From Bacteroidota bacterium (GTDB lineage Bacteria; Bacteroidota; Bacteroidia; Palsa-965): DNA of 57,867 bases. Below the pieces are notes generated by a model that worked only from the letters and a program-made list of their open reading frames with translations, made no database searches and was not told where the DNA came from. Numbering within the stretch: the stretch's first letter is position 1; the number at the start of each line of letters is the position of its first letter. The stretch is from assembly GCA_013289095.1 (NCBI GenBank), contig JABDAO010000007.1:1-57867 (forward strand). The letters run 5' to 3'. Positions 27,651 to 36,979 of this stretch are shown in pieces. Both the position numbers and the translations under genes were made by a program.

Positions 27651-30600
27651 ATGAAAAAACACCTTGGTTTCTGTCTTGCCTTGCTTATTGCAACAACCGG
27701 TTTTGCCCAACGTGGAAAAGGAGGGGCAAAGACTATTACCGCCGCTGCCACCATTGTAAACGAGTATACCCATCTCACTGCCGACGCGGCTTCTGGCTCC
27801 ACCTCCCTTACCGTAAATGCGAGCGGGCTCAATGTCAACAATCGTTTTGCCGGTACACTGGCAGCAGGCGACCTCCTCTTCATCTACCAGGCCCAGGGCG
27901 CTAAACTCAACGGGGTGATCAATAATCCGGCTGCCCCGCTTTTTGGTTTGCCGAATGACAGCTCCTGGGGCGGCGTGGTGAGTTATGAGAATTGTGGGTT
28001 GTATGAGTTCCAGGAAGTATCGGCTGTACCCAATGCAACAACAATTGCGCTCGATTGTTCATTGAAAAACAGTTATTCGGATACCGGCCTGGTAGAGGTT
28101 ATACGGGTTCCCCGCTATTCAACGCTTACCATAAATGCAGCCGGTGTCATCACTGCACAGCCTTGGAACGGAGCCCTGGGCGAGGGTGGTATTGTTGTGT
28201 TGGAAGTGCTTGGCAATACAGTCATCAATGGCAAAATAGATGTAAGCGGTCTTGGTTTCAGGGGTGCAACCGAAATCGACAATAATTCGAACTATGGGGG
28301 AGGATACTGGGCTGCCATTTCTCCGGGAACAAACGGCGAGGGTGAGCAAAAAGGCGAAAGCATCGGGGGCTTTGGAGTAAAATACGATCCGCTTGGAGGG
28401 CATCGCTGTAACGGAGCTCCAGCAAACGGAGGCGGAGGCGGTCGTTGTCACAATGCCGGAGGAGGAGGTGGTTCGAATGCGGGGGTTGTTGCAAACTGGG
28501 ATGGAAAAGGCATGCCCGATAATTCGGTGGCTACCTATACCACCTGCTGGAACTTAGAATTGCCCGGTCTGGCTGCTCAAACCTCATCGGGCGGAGGCCG
28601 AGGTGGATATACATTTGCTTCAAACCAAAAAGACCCCACCCTGTTCGGCCCCGGCAACGCTACCAACCAGGTTTGGGGGGGTGATTTTAGACGGGTTGCC
28701 GGAGGGTTAGGCGGGCGCCCCCTGGATTACTCTACCGGACGTGTCTTTTTTGGAGGAGGGGGTGGAGCCGGCGATCAGGATAACAACGTAGGAGGAATTG
28801 GTTCTCCGGGAGGAGGCATTATCTATCTGATGAATTACGGAACCATTACAGGCGCCAATGGGCAGGTAAATGCAAACGGGAATGCAGGCGGGAATACCCC
28901 ATCCAGTATTTTTGCCCCAGGAATAGACGGAGCCGGTGGAGCCGGAGGTGGTGGAGTGGTGATTGTCAACTCGGTTGGTGCAGTATCTGGTTTTACCGCT
29001 TCTGCCAATGGAGGCGTTGGCGGAAACCAGGTTGTAAATAACAGTGTGACCGAATCTGAAGGGCCAGGAGGTGGAGGAGGGGGAGGATATATCGCAATAT
29101 CAAACGGAGCCATTGTACAGACGGCCAACGGCGGAGCCAATGGAACCACCAACTCGGCCTGTTTTAATCCTAAATTTCCGGCCAACGGAGCTACAAAAGG
29201 AGCTGTAGGTATAACTTCACAGCCGATTTCCAGTTTTACGATCACCACAAAAACCGATTCGATTTGTGCCGGACAGACAGCCACACTCAATGCTACGCTC
29301 AATGGCACGACCCCTCCGGGAACAACAATACTCTGGTATACAACAGCAACAGGTGGGGCTTCTGTAGGTAGCGGGCCGGCATTCACCACACCTGTCATCA
29401 ATGCCCAAACCATTTATTATGCCGGCACCTGCCCCGGAACATTCAGGGTTGCCGACACCATTAAAATAGTGCCCCCTCCCACAGCCAGCGCCGGTCTGAA
29501 TGTAACCGTTTGCGGAGGTGGTTCAACAACACTTACCGCAACCGGTGGTGTAACTTATTCCTGGACTCCGGGTGGTACGCTGAGCAGCACTACAACGGCC
29601 GTGACTACCGCTACTCCCACGGTTAATACTACCTATACGGTTACGGTAACAAGTTCGTCGGGGTGTTCAAATACTGCAACGGTTTCTGTTTCCATTGGCG
29701 GAGGCGGTGTTTCACCAACGGCAAGTGCGGCCCAGACCATACTTTGTCAAGGCAAAAGCACGCTGCTCTCTGCAACCGGTGGTGTGACTTATAGCTGGTC
29801 GCCATCGGGTGGATTGAGCGCCTCTAACATTGCCAATCCAACCGCCACACCAGCCGCTTCAGCAACCTATATCGTTACTGTAACCAATGGCAGTGGTTGT
29901 ACCGGCACGGCCACAGCCAGCATTACGGTTAACAGCAGGCCAACAGCCAATGCCGGAACAAATGTAGCCGAATGTGCCGGTTTGGGTACTGCGTTGAACG
30001 CAAGCGGGGGAGGTACGTATTCCTGGTCGCCTGCGGCCGGTCTGAGCAATGCCTCCATCTTTAATCCTACTGCCACCGAAGCGAGTAATACCACCTTTAC
30101 CGTGACCGTTGTAGATGGCAACGGTTGCCGCGATTCGGCCACGGTAAACCTTGTTGTAAACCAGAAACCAGCTGTTGTGACAGGTCCTGCTGCCGGAATT
30201 TGTACGGGGGGCAATACCGTGCTCAATGCAAGCGGAGCCACAAGCTATACCTGGACACCGGCTACCGGGCTGAGCTTTTCGAATATTTCAAACCCAACCG
30301 CTTCGCCTGCTTCGACCCAAACCTATACCGTTACCGGTACTGACGTAAACGGTTGTGTCAACACCGATACGGTTACTGTAAGCGTTGGAACGAATATAAC
30401 ACTGAACATCAGCGGCAGCACCTCTTTCTGTCAGGGCGCTCCTGGGGGCACGGTGGTCTCGGCTGGCGGGGCCACCTCCTATACCTGGACGCCTTCTGCC
30501 GGGCTGAGCTCATCGACCGTTTCTAACCCTACGTTTACTCCATCTTCAAGCCAGACCTATACCGTAACCGGCACTACCGGCAGTTGTAGCGGAACCCAGG

Positions 30601-31865
30601 TTGTAAACATTACGGTAAACACGCTTCCGGTAGCAAATGCCGGACTTGATGTTGCCTACTGCCCTGGCGGTTCAACGGTATTGGCCGGTACAGGGGGGGG
30701 GGCTTATTCCTGGTCGCCTGCGCTTGGGCTGAGCAGCACAACCATCGCAAACCCTACCGCAAATCCTGCATCGACGAATACTTACACCCTTACCGTGACC
30801 GATATTAACGGGTGTAAAAACGCCGCCGATGTTACCATCACGGTGAATCAACTCCCAACCATACTTATCAGCGGCAATCTTGTTTCCTGTGCAGGCACAG
30901 GCACTACACTCACCGCAAGCGGGGCCAATAGCTATAGCTGGACACCGGGCACAGGGCTCACCAGCTCCACCACAGCTGTTACTACTGCCGATCCTCTGGG
31001 AACAATGACTTACACCGTAACCGGTGTTGATGTCAATTCGTGTACGAATTTCGCATCCGCAACAATCACCGTTGATACTCCTCCCAGGGTGAGCGTATCT
31101 GCTGCCATCACTACAGGCTGTACGCCTTTTTGTGTGAATCTTGCAGCCATCGATTCAAACGGCTCATGCAGTACTGTGCTCTATACTTACGGTGATGGAA
31201 ATACGGGAAGCAGCCAGAATCATTGTTACAGCACCGCCGGAACATATCCGGTATCGTTTACCTGTACCGATTCGCATGGATGTTCGGGATCGGTCACCAA
31301 TCCTGCATATATTCACGTAACCCCAGCCCCTGTTGCGGCTTTCACCGCATCCGAAGGATTGACGGTTACCTACTCGGGCAGCAAACCCGACAGCACCTGC
31401 TTTTTGAACACCAGCACCGGGGCTACCTCCTGGTCGTGGAATTTTGGAAACGGAACCACCTCTGCCCGTCAGCAACCCTGTGTTGCTTATGCCGATAGTG
31501 GAACCTATTGTGTTAGTCTTACGGCTATGAACGGTGCATCCTGCCAGAATACGGCCAATGTCTGTGTGCACCTGGAGCAGGTGGCAGAGGCTGCATACAC
31601 CATACCCAACGTGTTTTCGCCAAACAACGACGGGAAGAACGATTTCTTCTTTATCAAAAACTCCGGCTTGAAAAGCCTTGTTTGCACAATCTATGACAGA
31701 TGGGGTATGAAGATGAACGAATTCAGTGCATTGAACGGGCAGTGGGATGGTAATACCCCGGGCGGAGGCAAGGCTACCGATGGAGTCTATTATTACGTAA
31801 TCAATATTCAGACCCTGTCAGGCCAGACCCGGGAAGAGAAAGGATTTGTACAGTTGTGGCGATAG
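27651..31865 (+). CDS. giant repeat-rich surface protein with type B T9SS sorting domain
   Basis: This 1404-residue protein starts at 27651 with a signal peptide (MKKHLGFCLALLIATTGFAQ). An N-terminal beta domain is followed by a glycine-rich section (about 200-510, many GGGGG and GGAGG runs). Next come about eight Ig/PKD-like repeats of around 75 residues with a YSWTPGxGLS...NPTA...TYTVTVTD.NGC pattern, then a PKD domain (TSWSWNFGNGTTSA). The end is the gliding-motility-type C-terminal domain (YTIPNVFSPNNDGKNDFF, IYDRWGMKMNEF). It is probably a T9SS-exported adhesin. A terminator follows at 31882. The upstream composite repeat block may carry its promoter. Confidence 0.9.
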   Translation: MKKHLGFCLALLIATTGFAQRGKGGAKTITAAATIVNEYTHLTADAASGSTSLTVNASGLNVNNRFAGTLAAGDLLFIYQAQGAKLNGVINNPAAPLFGLPNDSSWGGVVSYENCGLYEFQEVSAVPNATTIALDCSLKNSYSDTGLVEVIRVPRYSTLTINAAGVITAQPWNGALGEGGIVVLEVLGNTVINGKIDVSGLGFRGATEIDNNSNYGGGYWAAISPGTNGEGEQKGESIGGFGVKYDPLGGHRCNGAPANGGGGGRCHNAGGGGGSNAGVVANWDGKGMPDNSVATYTTCWNLELPGLAAQTSSGGGRGGYTFASNQKDPTLFGPGNATNQVWGGDFRRVAGGLGGRPLDYSTGRVFFGGGGGAGDQDNNVGGIGSPGGGIIYLMNYGTITGANGQVNANGNAGGNTPSSIFAPGIDGAGGAGGGGVVIVNSVGAVSGFTASANGGVGGNQVVNNSVTESEGPGGGGGGGYIAISNGAIVQTANGGANGTTNSACFNPKFPANGATKGAVGITSQPISSFTITTKTDSICAGQTATLNATLNGTTPPGTTILWYTTATGGASVGSGPAFTTPVINAQTIYYAGTCPGTFRVADTIKIVPPPTASAGLNVTVCGGGSTTLTATGGVTYSWTPGGTLSSTTTAVTTATPTVNTTYTVTVTSSSGCSNTATVSVSIGGGGVSPTASAAQTILCQGKSTLLSATGGVTYSWSPSGGLSASNIANPTATPAASATYIVTVTNGSGCTGTATASITVNSRPTANAGTNVAECAGLGTALNASGGGTYSWSPAAGLSNASIFNPTATEASNTTFTVTVVDGNGCRDSATVNLVVNQKPAVVTGPAAGICTGGNTVLNASGATSYTWTPATGLSFSNISNPTASPASTQTYTVTGTDVNGCVNTDTVTVSVGTNITLNISGSTSFCQGAPGGTVVSAGGATSYTWTPSAGLSSSTVSNPTFTPSSSQTYTVTGTTGSCSGTQVVNITVNTLPVANAGLDVAYCPGGSTVLAGTGGGAYSWSPALGLSSTTIANPTANPASTNTYTLTVTDINGCKNAADVTITVNQLPTILISGNLVSCAGTGTTLTASGANSYSWTPGTGLTSSTTAVTTADPLGTMTYTVTGVDVNSCTNFASATITVDTPPRVSVSAAITTGCTPFCVNLAAIDSNGSCSTVLYTYGDGNTGSSQNHCYSTAGTYPVSFTCTDSHGCSGSVTNPAYIHVTPAPVAAFTASEGLTVTYSGSKPDSTCFLNTSTGATSWSWNFGNGTTSARQQPCVAYADSGTYCVSLTAMNGASCQNTANVCVHLEQVAEAAYTIPNVFSPNNDGKNDFFFIKNSGLKSLVCTIYDRWGMKMNEFSALNGQWDGNTPGGGKATDGVYYYVINIQTLSGQTREEKGFVQLWR

Positions 31866-31881
31866 TTATCCAGCCTTCAAG

Positions 31882-31922
31882 ACACCCCCATTTCGGCCAT
31901 GCCGGGATGGGGGTGTTTGTTT
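31882..31922 (+). terminator. intrinsic terminator after the large cargo gene
   Basis: The stem acaccccca / tgggggtgt, around a 17-base loop holding the small hairpin cggc/gccg, is followed by a T-rich tail. It begins 17 bases after the stop. The stretch 31923-32300 holds nothing else recognised. Confidence 0.85.
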
Positions 31923-32300
31923 ATTATACCTGGATAAGCGGTGTTGATTCAGGAGCGTGGATGTTTTACTTTCTTAGTTGTTAGCGGGGCGTAATGCAAA
32001 AAGGAGAATTTTACTACATCTGGAACAGCCGTGTCAACACATCAGATACAGCCCCAACTGCCAACGAGCGCCTGATACTTCTCTAATCAGATCTAAGAAT
32101 CGGATGAACAGGATAAATAGGCTGATTCCTTTGAAATGCTAAACGGTTTAATTTTTCTGAATTACCTTTCTCCGGCAAAAAGTGTTCAGCCAGGCAAACA
32201 CAACCTCTGTGTTCAATCTGCCGTGGAATGAATAATACCTGCGCTGGCCCGTAGTATACATTAAACGGTACATGTAAACACAATTCCCGATCATCTGCCA

Positions 32301-32765
32301 ATGTATGCTGGCAAGGAGATGATGTATGCAGAAGTAAGAATGTGTAATGTGGAAGATGATTTGTGTACGATGGAACATGGTTTAGGCAACAAAACACCTG
32401 ACATGGTCGGAAAGTCAACTAAAACCGGTACGATTTCAATTGAAATCGTTGCAATGGAAAATGAAATAGAACAGATTTTATTTGACATCAGTACAAGAGA
32501 ATAAGACAGCGGTACCATGTCAGCTTACATCGTTATCATGGAAAATGAAACAGGTATGATAGAAAGAGAAACAGGCATCATGTCAATTGAAATGTGTACA
32601 ACGGAATAGGAAACAGGTATCATTTCATTTTACATCGGTGCGATAGAAAGTGAAATGGAAACGATTGCAATTGACATCGGTACAAAAGAAAATGAAATCG
32701 ATACGATGTCAAATGAAATGTGTGCGATGGAAAGTGAAACAGGTGAGATGGAAATTGCAATGTGA
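32301..32765. repeat. 21-bp array, about 22 units, strongly diverged
   Basis: Twenty-two 21-base units run in perfect register from 32301 to 32762, followed by TGA. Typical units are tgtgcgatggaaagtgaaac and ggtaccatgtcagcttacat, each plus one base. In the plus frame they read heptads such as VIMENET, GMIERET, GTISIEI and CAMESET. Two in-frame stops, TAA at 32502 and TAG at 32607, interrupt the frame, but the 21-base register continues unchanged. This argues that the period is held at DNA level, or was held until recently. Confidence 0.85.
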
Positions 32766-32832
32766 TAAAATGGATTAAAAGAGACAAGAAAATGACCCGT
32801 GCCATGATCCTAAGCTTGAGATTTGCCGGCGA

Positions 32833-32952
32833 TAAAACCCAGCTTGTGCATTAGATGGGGTGTGCCCTAATGTACCGTGTGTTAGGATTTGGACTTTCCC
32901 GATAGTCATCGGGATGGGTTATCCTGCGGGTTCGTCGTGCTGCTGGCCTTTT
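32833..32952 (+). repeat. dispersed repeat family B, copy 2
   Basis: This copy aligns with 21111-21226 over about 115 bases, including the ccgatagtcatcggg hairpin. The stem gtgcattag / ctaatgt is less perfect than in copy 1. It starts 67 bases after the 21-bp array. Confidence 0.8.
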
Positions 32953-33036
32953 GAGCGCGAATGCCTGCTTCGAATGCATCCTGCGGGTTTATAGTACAGA
33001 CTGCGTTCATTTACTTGGTATAGGGAGGATCAGGTA

Positions 33037-33068
33037 AAAACAAAGCCCCGGGTGTAGCATCCCGGGGC
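33037..33068 (-). terminator. intrinsic terminator oriented to the minus strand
   Basis: A GC-rich nine-base stem (agccccggg / cccggggct) with an eight-base loop is followed on the minus strand by TTTGTTTTT. No convincing minus-strand gene precedes it. A 114-codon minus frame (33068-33412) ends inside the stem and looks non-coding. 33069-33419 is otherwise unexplained and might give an untranslated transcript. Confidence 0.55.
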
Positions 33069-33419
33069 TATAGTGTACATGGCAAAAAAAGTGCAAAGAA
33101 AAAGCCCTTTTCCTCTGTTGCTTTTTTCGTGCTACAAAAATGCATCTTTTTTGGCTGAGCGTTGATTATGGAATTGTTATTTTCACCTTCAGGCCCTCTC
33201 ACTGCCTGATTTGCAATGGCTTTGTTTTTTAACAGGGTGCGGCAGGGAAGCCTGAACCGATCTTTCTGAAAACAGGGCCTGTCCTTTTTGTCATTCACCC
33301 AAACGCATCGTTTTTTGGCCCCGGTTTGATTAAAGTCATGAAAAACAGGCGTTATTTTAACTTTTCGTGAAAAAACAGGGAAGATGTGGTATCTATTTTT
33401 TAATTTGGACATAAATCTC

Positions 33420-33427
33420 TACTTTTG
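33420..33427 (+). promoter_or_regulatory. -7 box of the YfiR-TPR-SpoIIE operon
   Basis: TACTTTTG fits TAnnTTTG. It lies 92 bases before the first start codon, leaving a leader of about 85 bases. Confidence 0.5.
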
Positions 33428-33518
33428 AAAGTTCAGAAACAGATCCCCTTTCGCTATACTAATTCGTATTCAATAAATTTGAAGGGAATGAGTATGCGTA
33501 GGAGCTGTTTATCCATTT

Positions 33519-34046
33519 ATGAAAAAATTGCTGTTCATCTGTCTCTGCCCCTTGCTCTTCTCTGCCTACCAGCAGCAGGAAGACGCTGCCGCAATGAACG
33601 CAAAGAAAAAAACCATTTTCCTGTACAGTTTTACCAAGTATATTGATTGGCCACCGGATTATAAGGAAGGAAATTTTGTGATCGGGGTGTTTGGAAACAA
33701 CCCTACGCTTGTTTCTGAGCTCAATAAAATGGCAGCCACCAAAATGGCTCAGAGCCAGAAGATTGAAATAAAAAGCCTGAACTCGATTGAAAGTTCAGGA
33801 AAGTATAATATCCTGTTCATTCCGGCCGAAAGCACGGCTCAGAGCGGTGATGCCATAGCCCGGTTAAAAGGACACGGAACCTTGGTTGTTACCGAAGAGA
33901 AAGGCATGATCAAGAAAGGCTCGGCCATTAATTTTGTCACCATCGAAAGCATCATCAAGTTTCAGCTTAGCATACCCAATGCAGAAAAACAACATTTGAA
34001 AATAGGCCGGGAGCTCGAAAGCTATGCCGTAAAAACCAATGATTAA
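33519..34046 (+). CDS. YfiR-like (DUF4154) periplasmic protein
   Basis: This 175-residue protein has a signal peptide (MKKLLFICLCPLLFSAYQQ) and the YfiR/HmsC fold pattern KTIFLYSFTKYIDWPPDYKEG (split: IFLYSFTKYIDWP), FVIGVFGNN, YNILFIPAEST, GHGTLVVTEEKGMIKKGSAI and NFVTIESIIKFQLSIPNAEK. In Pseudomonas, YfiR is a periplasmic repressor of the diguanylate cyclase YfiN. Here the membrane partner two genes downstream is a SpoIIE-type phosphatase instead. It overlaps the next gene by eight bases, indicating translational coupling. Confidence 0.85.
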   Translation: MKKLLFICLCPLLFSAYQQQEDAAAMNAKKKTIFLYSFTKYIDWPPDYKEGNFVIGVFGNNPTLVSELNKMAATKMAQSQKIEIKSLNSIESSGKYNILFIPAESTAQSGDAIARLKGHGTLVVTEEKGMIKKGSAINFVTIESIIKFQLSIPNAEKQHLKIGRELESYAVKTND

Positions 34047-34953
34047 CAGGATCACATATCGCTTTATCTTCATGCTGGTTTGCATGTGCACCTCGGTGTA
34101 CATGCAGGCGCAGCAGAATGATGATTTTGTGACGGCCTACAAATACATCCAGCTCAACCAGGTTGACAGCGCCCGTGCACGTATTGATAAAGCCATGCGC
34201 GACTCGGTTACGCTGGGTAAGGATCCTCAGGCCTGGTATGTAAGAGGCTATATTTATAAAGTGGTTTATAAAACCAGGGAAGCGTCTGACCGTAATTCAC
34301 CCGCCCGTCTACAGGCCGTATATTCCTTCTTTAAGTCGATTTCACTGACTGCCGATACAGGCAAGCAAATGCGTGCCGATTGTAAAGTAAACCTGAAATA
34401 CCTGGCTGCCCGCTTCTACAACGATGCTGCCCAGGCCCTCGATACATCGAACTACAAAAACCCGATCCAATACTTTGCCCAGTACCTGAGCATCATGAAA
34501 AAGATTGAGCCAGATATGAGTACCGTAAAGATGGAGGTTGAATTTGCCATGGCCCTTGCAACCACCTATACCAGTCTTTATCAAGCCAACCAAAAGACCC
34601 GGGCCAACTTCCTGGAACTTGCAAAAGGATCACTTGCCAAGGCCCTCAGCCTCGATCCGAACAATGTAAGCGCCAACTACAACATGGGCATCCTCTACTA
34701 CAACCAGGCCGTTTACCTCATCAAAGGACAGGATTACGACATTGATCTTACCTCCCTCGATGCCATACAGGACAACCAGGTTCAGTTGTTCAAACAATCT
34801 CTTCCGTTTACTGAAAAAGCATACGCACTCGACCCTAAGAAAGAGGAAGCCTTGCTTGCCCTTTCGGGAATCTATTTTGGTTTGAATGATTTCGAAAAGT
34901 CAAAACTCTTCCAGGAAAAACTGGATCAGCTCAAAAAAGAACAGAAACACTAA
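34039..34953 (+). CDS. TPR-containing exported protein
   Basis: This 304-residue protein has an N-terminal signal sequence (RFIFMLVCMCTSVYMQAQ). Helical repeats follow. TPR signatures are clear in the first part (AYKYIQLNQVDSARARIDKA) and again in ALSLDPNNVSANYNMGILYY and ALLALSGIYFGLNDFEKSKL. Such proteins scaffold protein contacts in the periplasm. It lies between YfiR and the phosphatase, with overlap upstream and an 81-base gap downstream, and may link the two. Confidence 0.8.
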   Translation: MINRITYRFIFMLVCMCTSVYMQAQQNDDFVTAYKYIQLNQVDSARARIDKAMRDSVTLGKDPQAWYVRGYIYKVVYKTREASDRNSPARLQAVYSFFKSISLTADTGKQMRADCKVNLKYLAARFYNDAAQALDTSNYKNPIQYFAQYLSIMKKIEPDMSTVKMEVEFAMALATTYTSLYQANQKTRANFLELAKGSLAKALSLDPNNVSANYNMGILYYNQAVYLIKGQDYDIDLTSLDAIQDNQVQLFKQSLPFTEKAYALDPKKEEALLALSGIYFGLNDFEKSKLFQEKLDQLKKEQKH

Positions 34954-35034
34954 CTGAACGAAGAAGGAGCTGAATGAGGTGTTCTTCCCCGGGCTGGTTT
35001 ATACGATAATCAAAGGACAGACCCTTTTACCCCT

Positions 35035-36849
35035 ATGAAGTTTAGATTTACAATTGGACGTAAAATAGGGTTAGGATTTGCCATACTCATCCTGCTTACC
35101 CTTATTGGTTTTGGCGCTACACTGCTTACCATCAAAAAGAGCAGCGCTATCAACAAGGAGATCAATCAGCTCTACACCCCATCGGTGGGTGCCCTCCGGG
35201 AGTTGAGCCTGATGGTTGTCAGGTCAAAAATGTTGATCGGCAACTGGATCCATACCCAGAAAGACAGCGAGGACAAGAGCAAGCTCAAGAAACTCCTACA
35301 GGGAGAATATCCCCAGCTCAAAGAAAAAATCCTTTCCTACGCTTACAACAAAACCAAGGAAGCCAATCTGCCCGAATGGAGCGATGATGCCAAGGCCGAA
35401 ATCATGACCATCCTGAGCCTTACCGATAAGCTCTGGGATGCACATAGGGAAGTCATGTCGCAGCTCAATTCGTTCGACAGCTATCAGGATGCCATGATAC
35501 ACATGACCAACCAGATAGAGGTTGAAGATGTAGACGGGGGCATCAATGTTGAAACACGTCTGATCCTTGCCAAACTCGACGCCCTCATCACCCGTCAGCA
35601 GAACAGCGTGAACGACAAGAGCGAGGAAATGCGCAGTTCGTTCCAGAACCTGCAAAGCGTGGTGGTCACCCTGGGCATCGCCCTTCCGCTGGGTGGTATA
35701 CTCATTGCTTTGTTCACGGTTCAAACCATTGTACGTCCCATCCGCGAGATCCGGAAAATAATCCTTGATATGGGAATCGGAGTAATGCCCAAACAACGCA
35801 TCAAGAACCGCAACGATGAAATCGGAGAAATGTCGGTGGCCCTGAACGGGTTGATAGACGGTTTGAAATCAACAATCGAGTTTGCCGATGAGGTAGGTGC
35901 GGGCAATTTCGATTCGTATTACAAACCGCTGAGTGCAGAGGATGCCCTGGGCCATGCCCTTTTAAAGATGCGTACGGATCTGGCCGAGAACGAACGTATC
36001 CTCGAAGCAAAGGTGATTGAACGTACCGAAGAAGTGGTGCGTCAAAAAGAAGAAATAGAAATACAAAGCGGTAAACTGCAGGTGCTTTATAAACATGTAA
36101 CCGACAGCATACGCTATGCAAAACGTTTGCAGGATGCAATTTTGCCTCCCGGTGTGTTTGTAAAAGAACTGATGCCAGACTCGTTCATCCTTTTTAAACC
36201 AAAAGATATTGTCAGCGGCGATTTCTACTGGCTGAACCAAAAAGGAAACCGTGTGCTGGTAGCAGCTGTTGATTGTACAGGCCATGGTGTACCCGGTGCA
36301 TTTATGTCGCTCGTCGGAAACAACATGCTCAATCAGGTTGTTAAAGACAATGCCGTGGTTGATGCAGGCGATGTGCTCAACAAACTCAATACGCTGGCCG
36401 CAGCAACCATCAGCCAGAAGACAGACGAAGGCGCTGTGCGCGATGGGATGGACATCACCCTGTGCATCATCGACAAAGAAGAAATGACCATCGATTTTGC
36501 CGGGGCCAACAACCCGCTTTATTTTTTCCGGAACGGAATTTATCATGAACTGAAAGCCGACAAGTTCCCAATCGGTTATTATTCCGAAGAACAGAAAAGC
36601 TTTACCAACAAAAAGATCAAGATCGAGAAAGGCGATACCTATTATATCTTCTCCGATGGTTTTGCCGATCAGTTTGGCGGGGCACGCGGAAAGAAATTTA
36701 TGGTCAACCAGTTCCGCACCCTGCTTACCCGTATTCATTCATTGCCCATGGATCAGCAAAAAACAATCCTTAACCAAACCATCGAAAACTGGAGAGGCAA
36801 TCTGGAACAGGTGGATGATATTCTGGTTATCGGGTTTAGGGTGAGTTAG
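35035..36849 (+). CDS. membrane-bound SpoIIE-family serine phosphatase with HAMP-like linker
   Basis: This 604-residue protein has a membrane helix at 10-33, a periplasmic four-helix-bundle sensor region (about 35-205) and a second helix at 207-232. A HAMP-like segment (VRPIREIRKIILDMG...) and a coiled coil (about 310-355) lead to a PP2C/SpoIIE phosphatase domain. The domain shows KDIVSGDFYWL, AAVDCTGHGVPGAFMSLVG, TIDFAGANNPLYFFRNG and DTYYIFSDGFADQFGG. The Asp residues of SGDF, DCTGHG and SDG are metal ligands in the family. It would dephosphorylate a serine on a target such as an anti-sigma antagonist. No such target is encoded beside it. Confidence 0.9.
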   Translation: MKFRFTIGRKIGLGFAILILLTLIGFGATLLTIKKSSAINKEINQLYTPSVGALRELSLMVVRSKMLIGNWIHTQKDSEDKSKLKKLLQGEYPQLKEKILSYAYNKTKEANLPEWSDDAKAEIMTILSLTDKLWDAHREVMSQLNSFDSYQDAMIHMTNQIEVEDVDGGINVETRLILAKLDALITRQQNSVNDKSEEMRSSFQNLQSVVVTLGIALPLGGILIALFTVQTIVRPIREIRKIILDMGIGVMPKQRIKNRNDEIGEMSVALNGLIDGLKSTIEFADEVGAGNFDSYYKPLSAEDALGHALLKMRTDLAENERILEAKVIERTEEVVRQKEEIEIQSGKLQVLYKHVTDSIRYAKRLQDAILPPGVFVKELMPDSFILFKPKDIVSGDFYWLNQKGNRVLVAAVDCTGHGVPGAFMSLVGNNMLNQVVKDNAVVDAGDVLNKLNTLAAATISQKTDEGAVRDGMDITLCIIDKEEMTIDFAGANNPLYFFRNGIYHELKADKFPIGYYSEEQKSFTNKKIKIEKGDTYYIFSDGFADQFGGARGKKFMVNQFRTLLTRIHSLPMDQQKTILNQTIENWRGNLEQVDDILVIGFRVS

Positions 36850-36979
36850 CAGCAGATTTTGAAAGATTTTGAGGTTACTCTACTTGCGAAAATTTTCTGA
36901 TGTCGAATGCAAGCCATAACCATACTCCCCGCATATAAATCAACAGTCTGAATTTTAATTTTTTTTTTACGTTGCTTTC

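Noticed and set aside
28835-29413. 192-codon minus-strand frame rich in proline and valine
   Set aside because: It is the antisense shadow of the glycine-rich part of the large T9SS cargo gene.
33068-33412. 114-codon minus-strand frame
   Set aside because: It ends inside a terminator stem, has no promoter or start signal, and its composition is unlike the neighbouring proteins.
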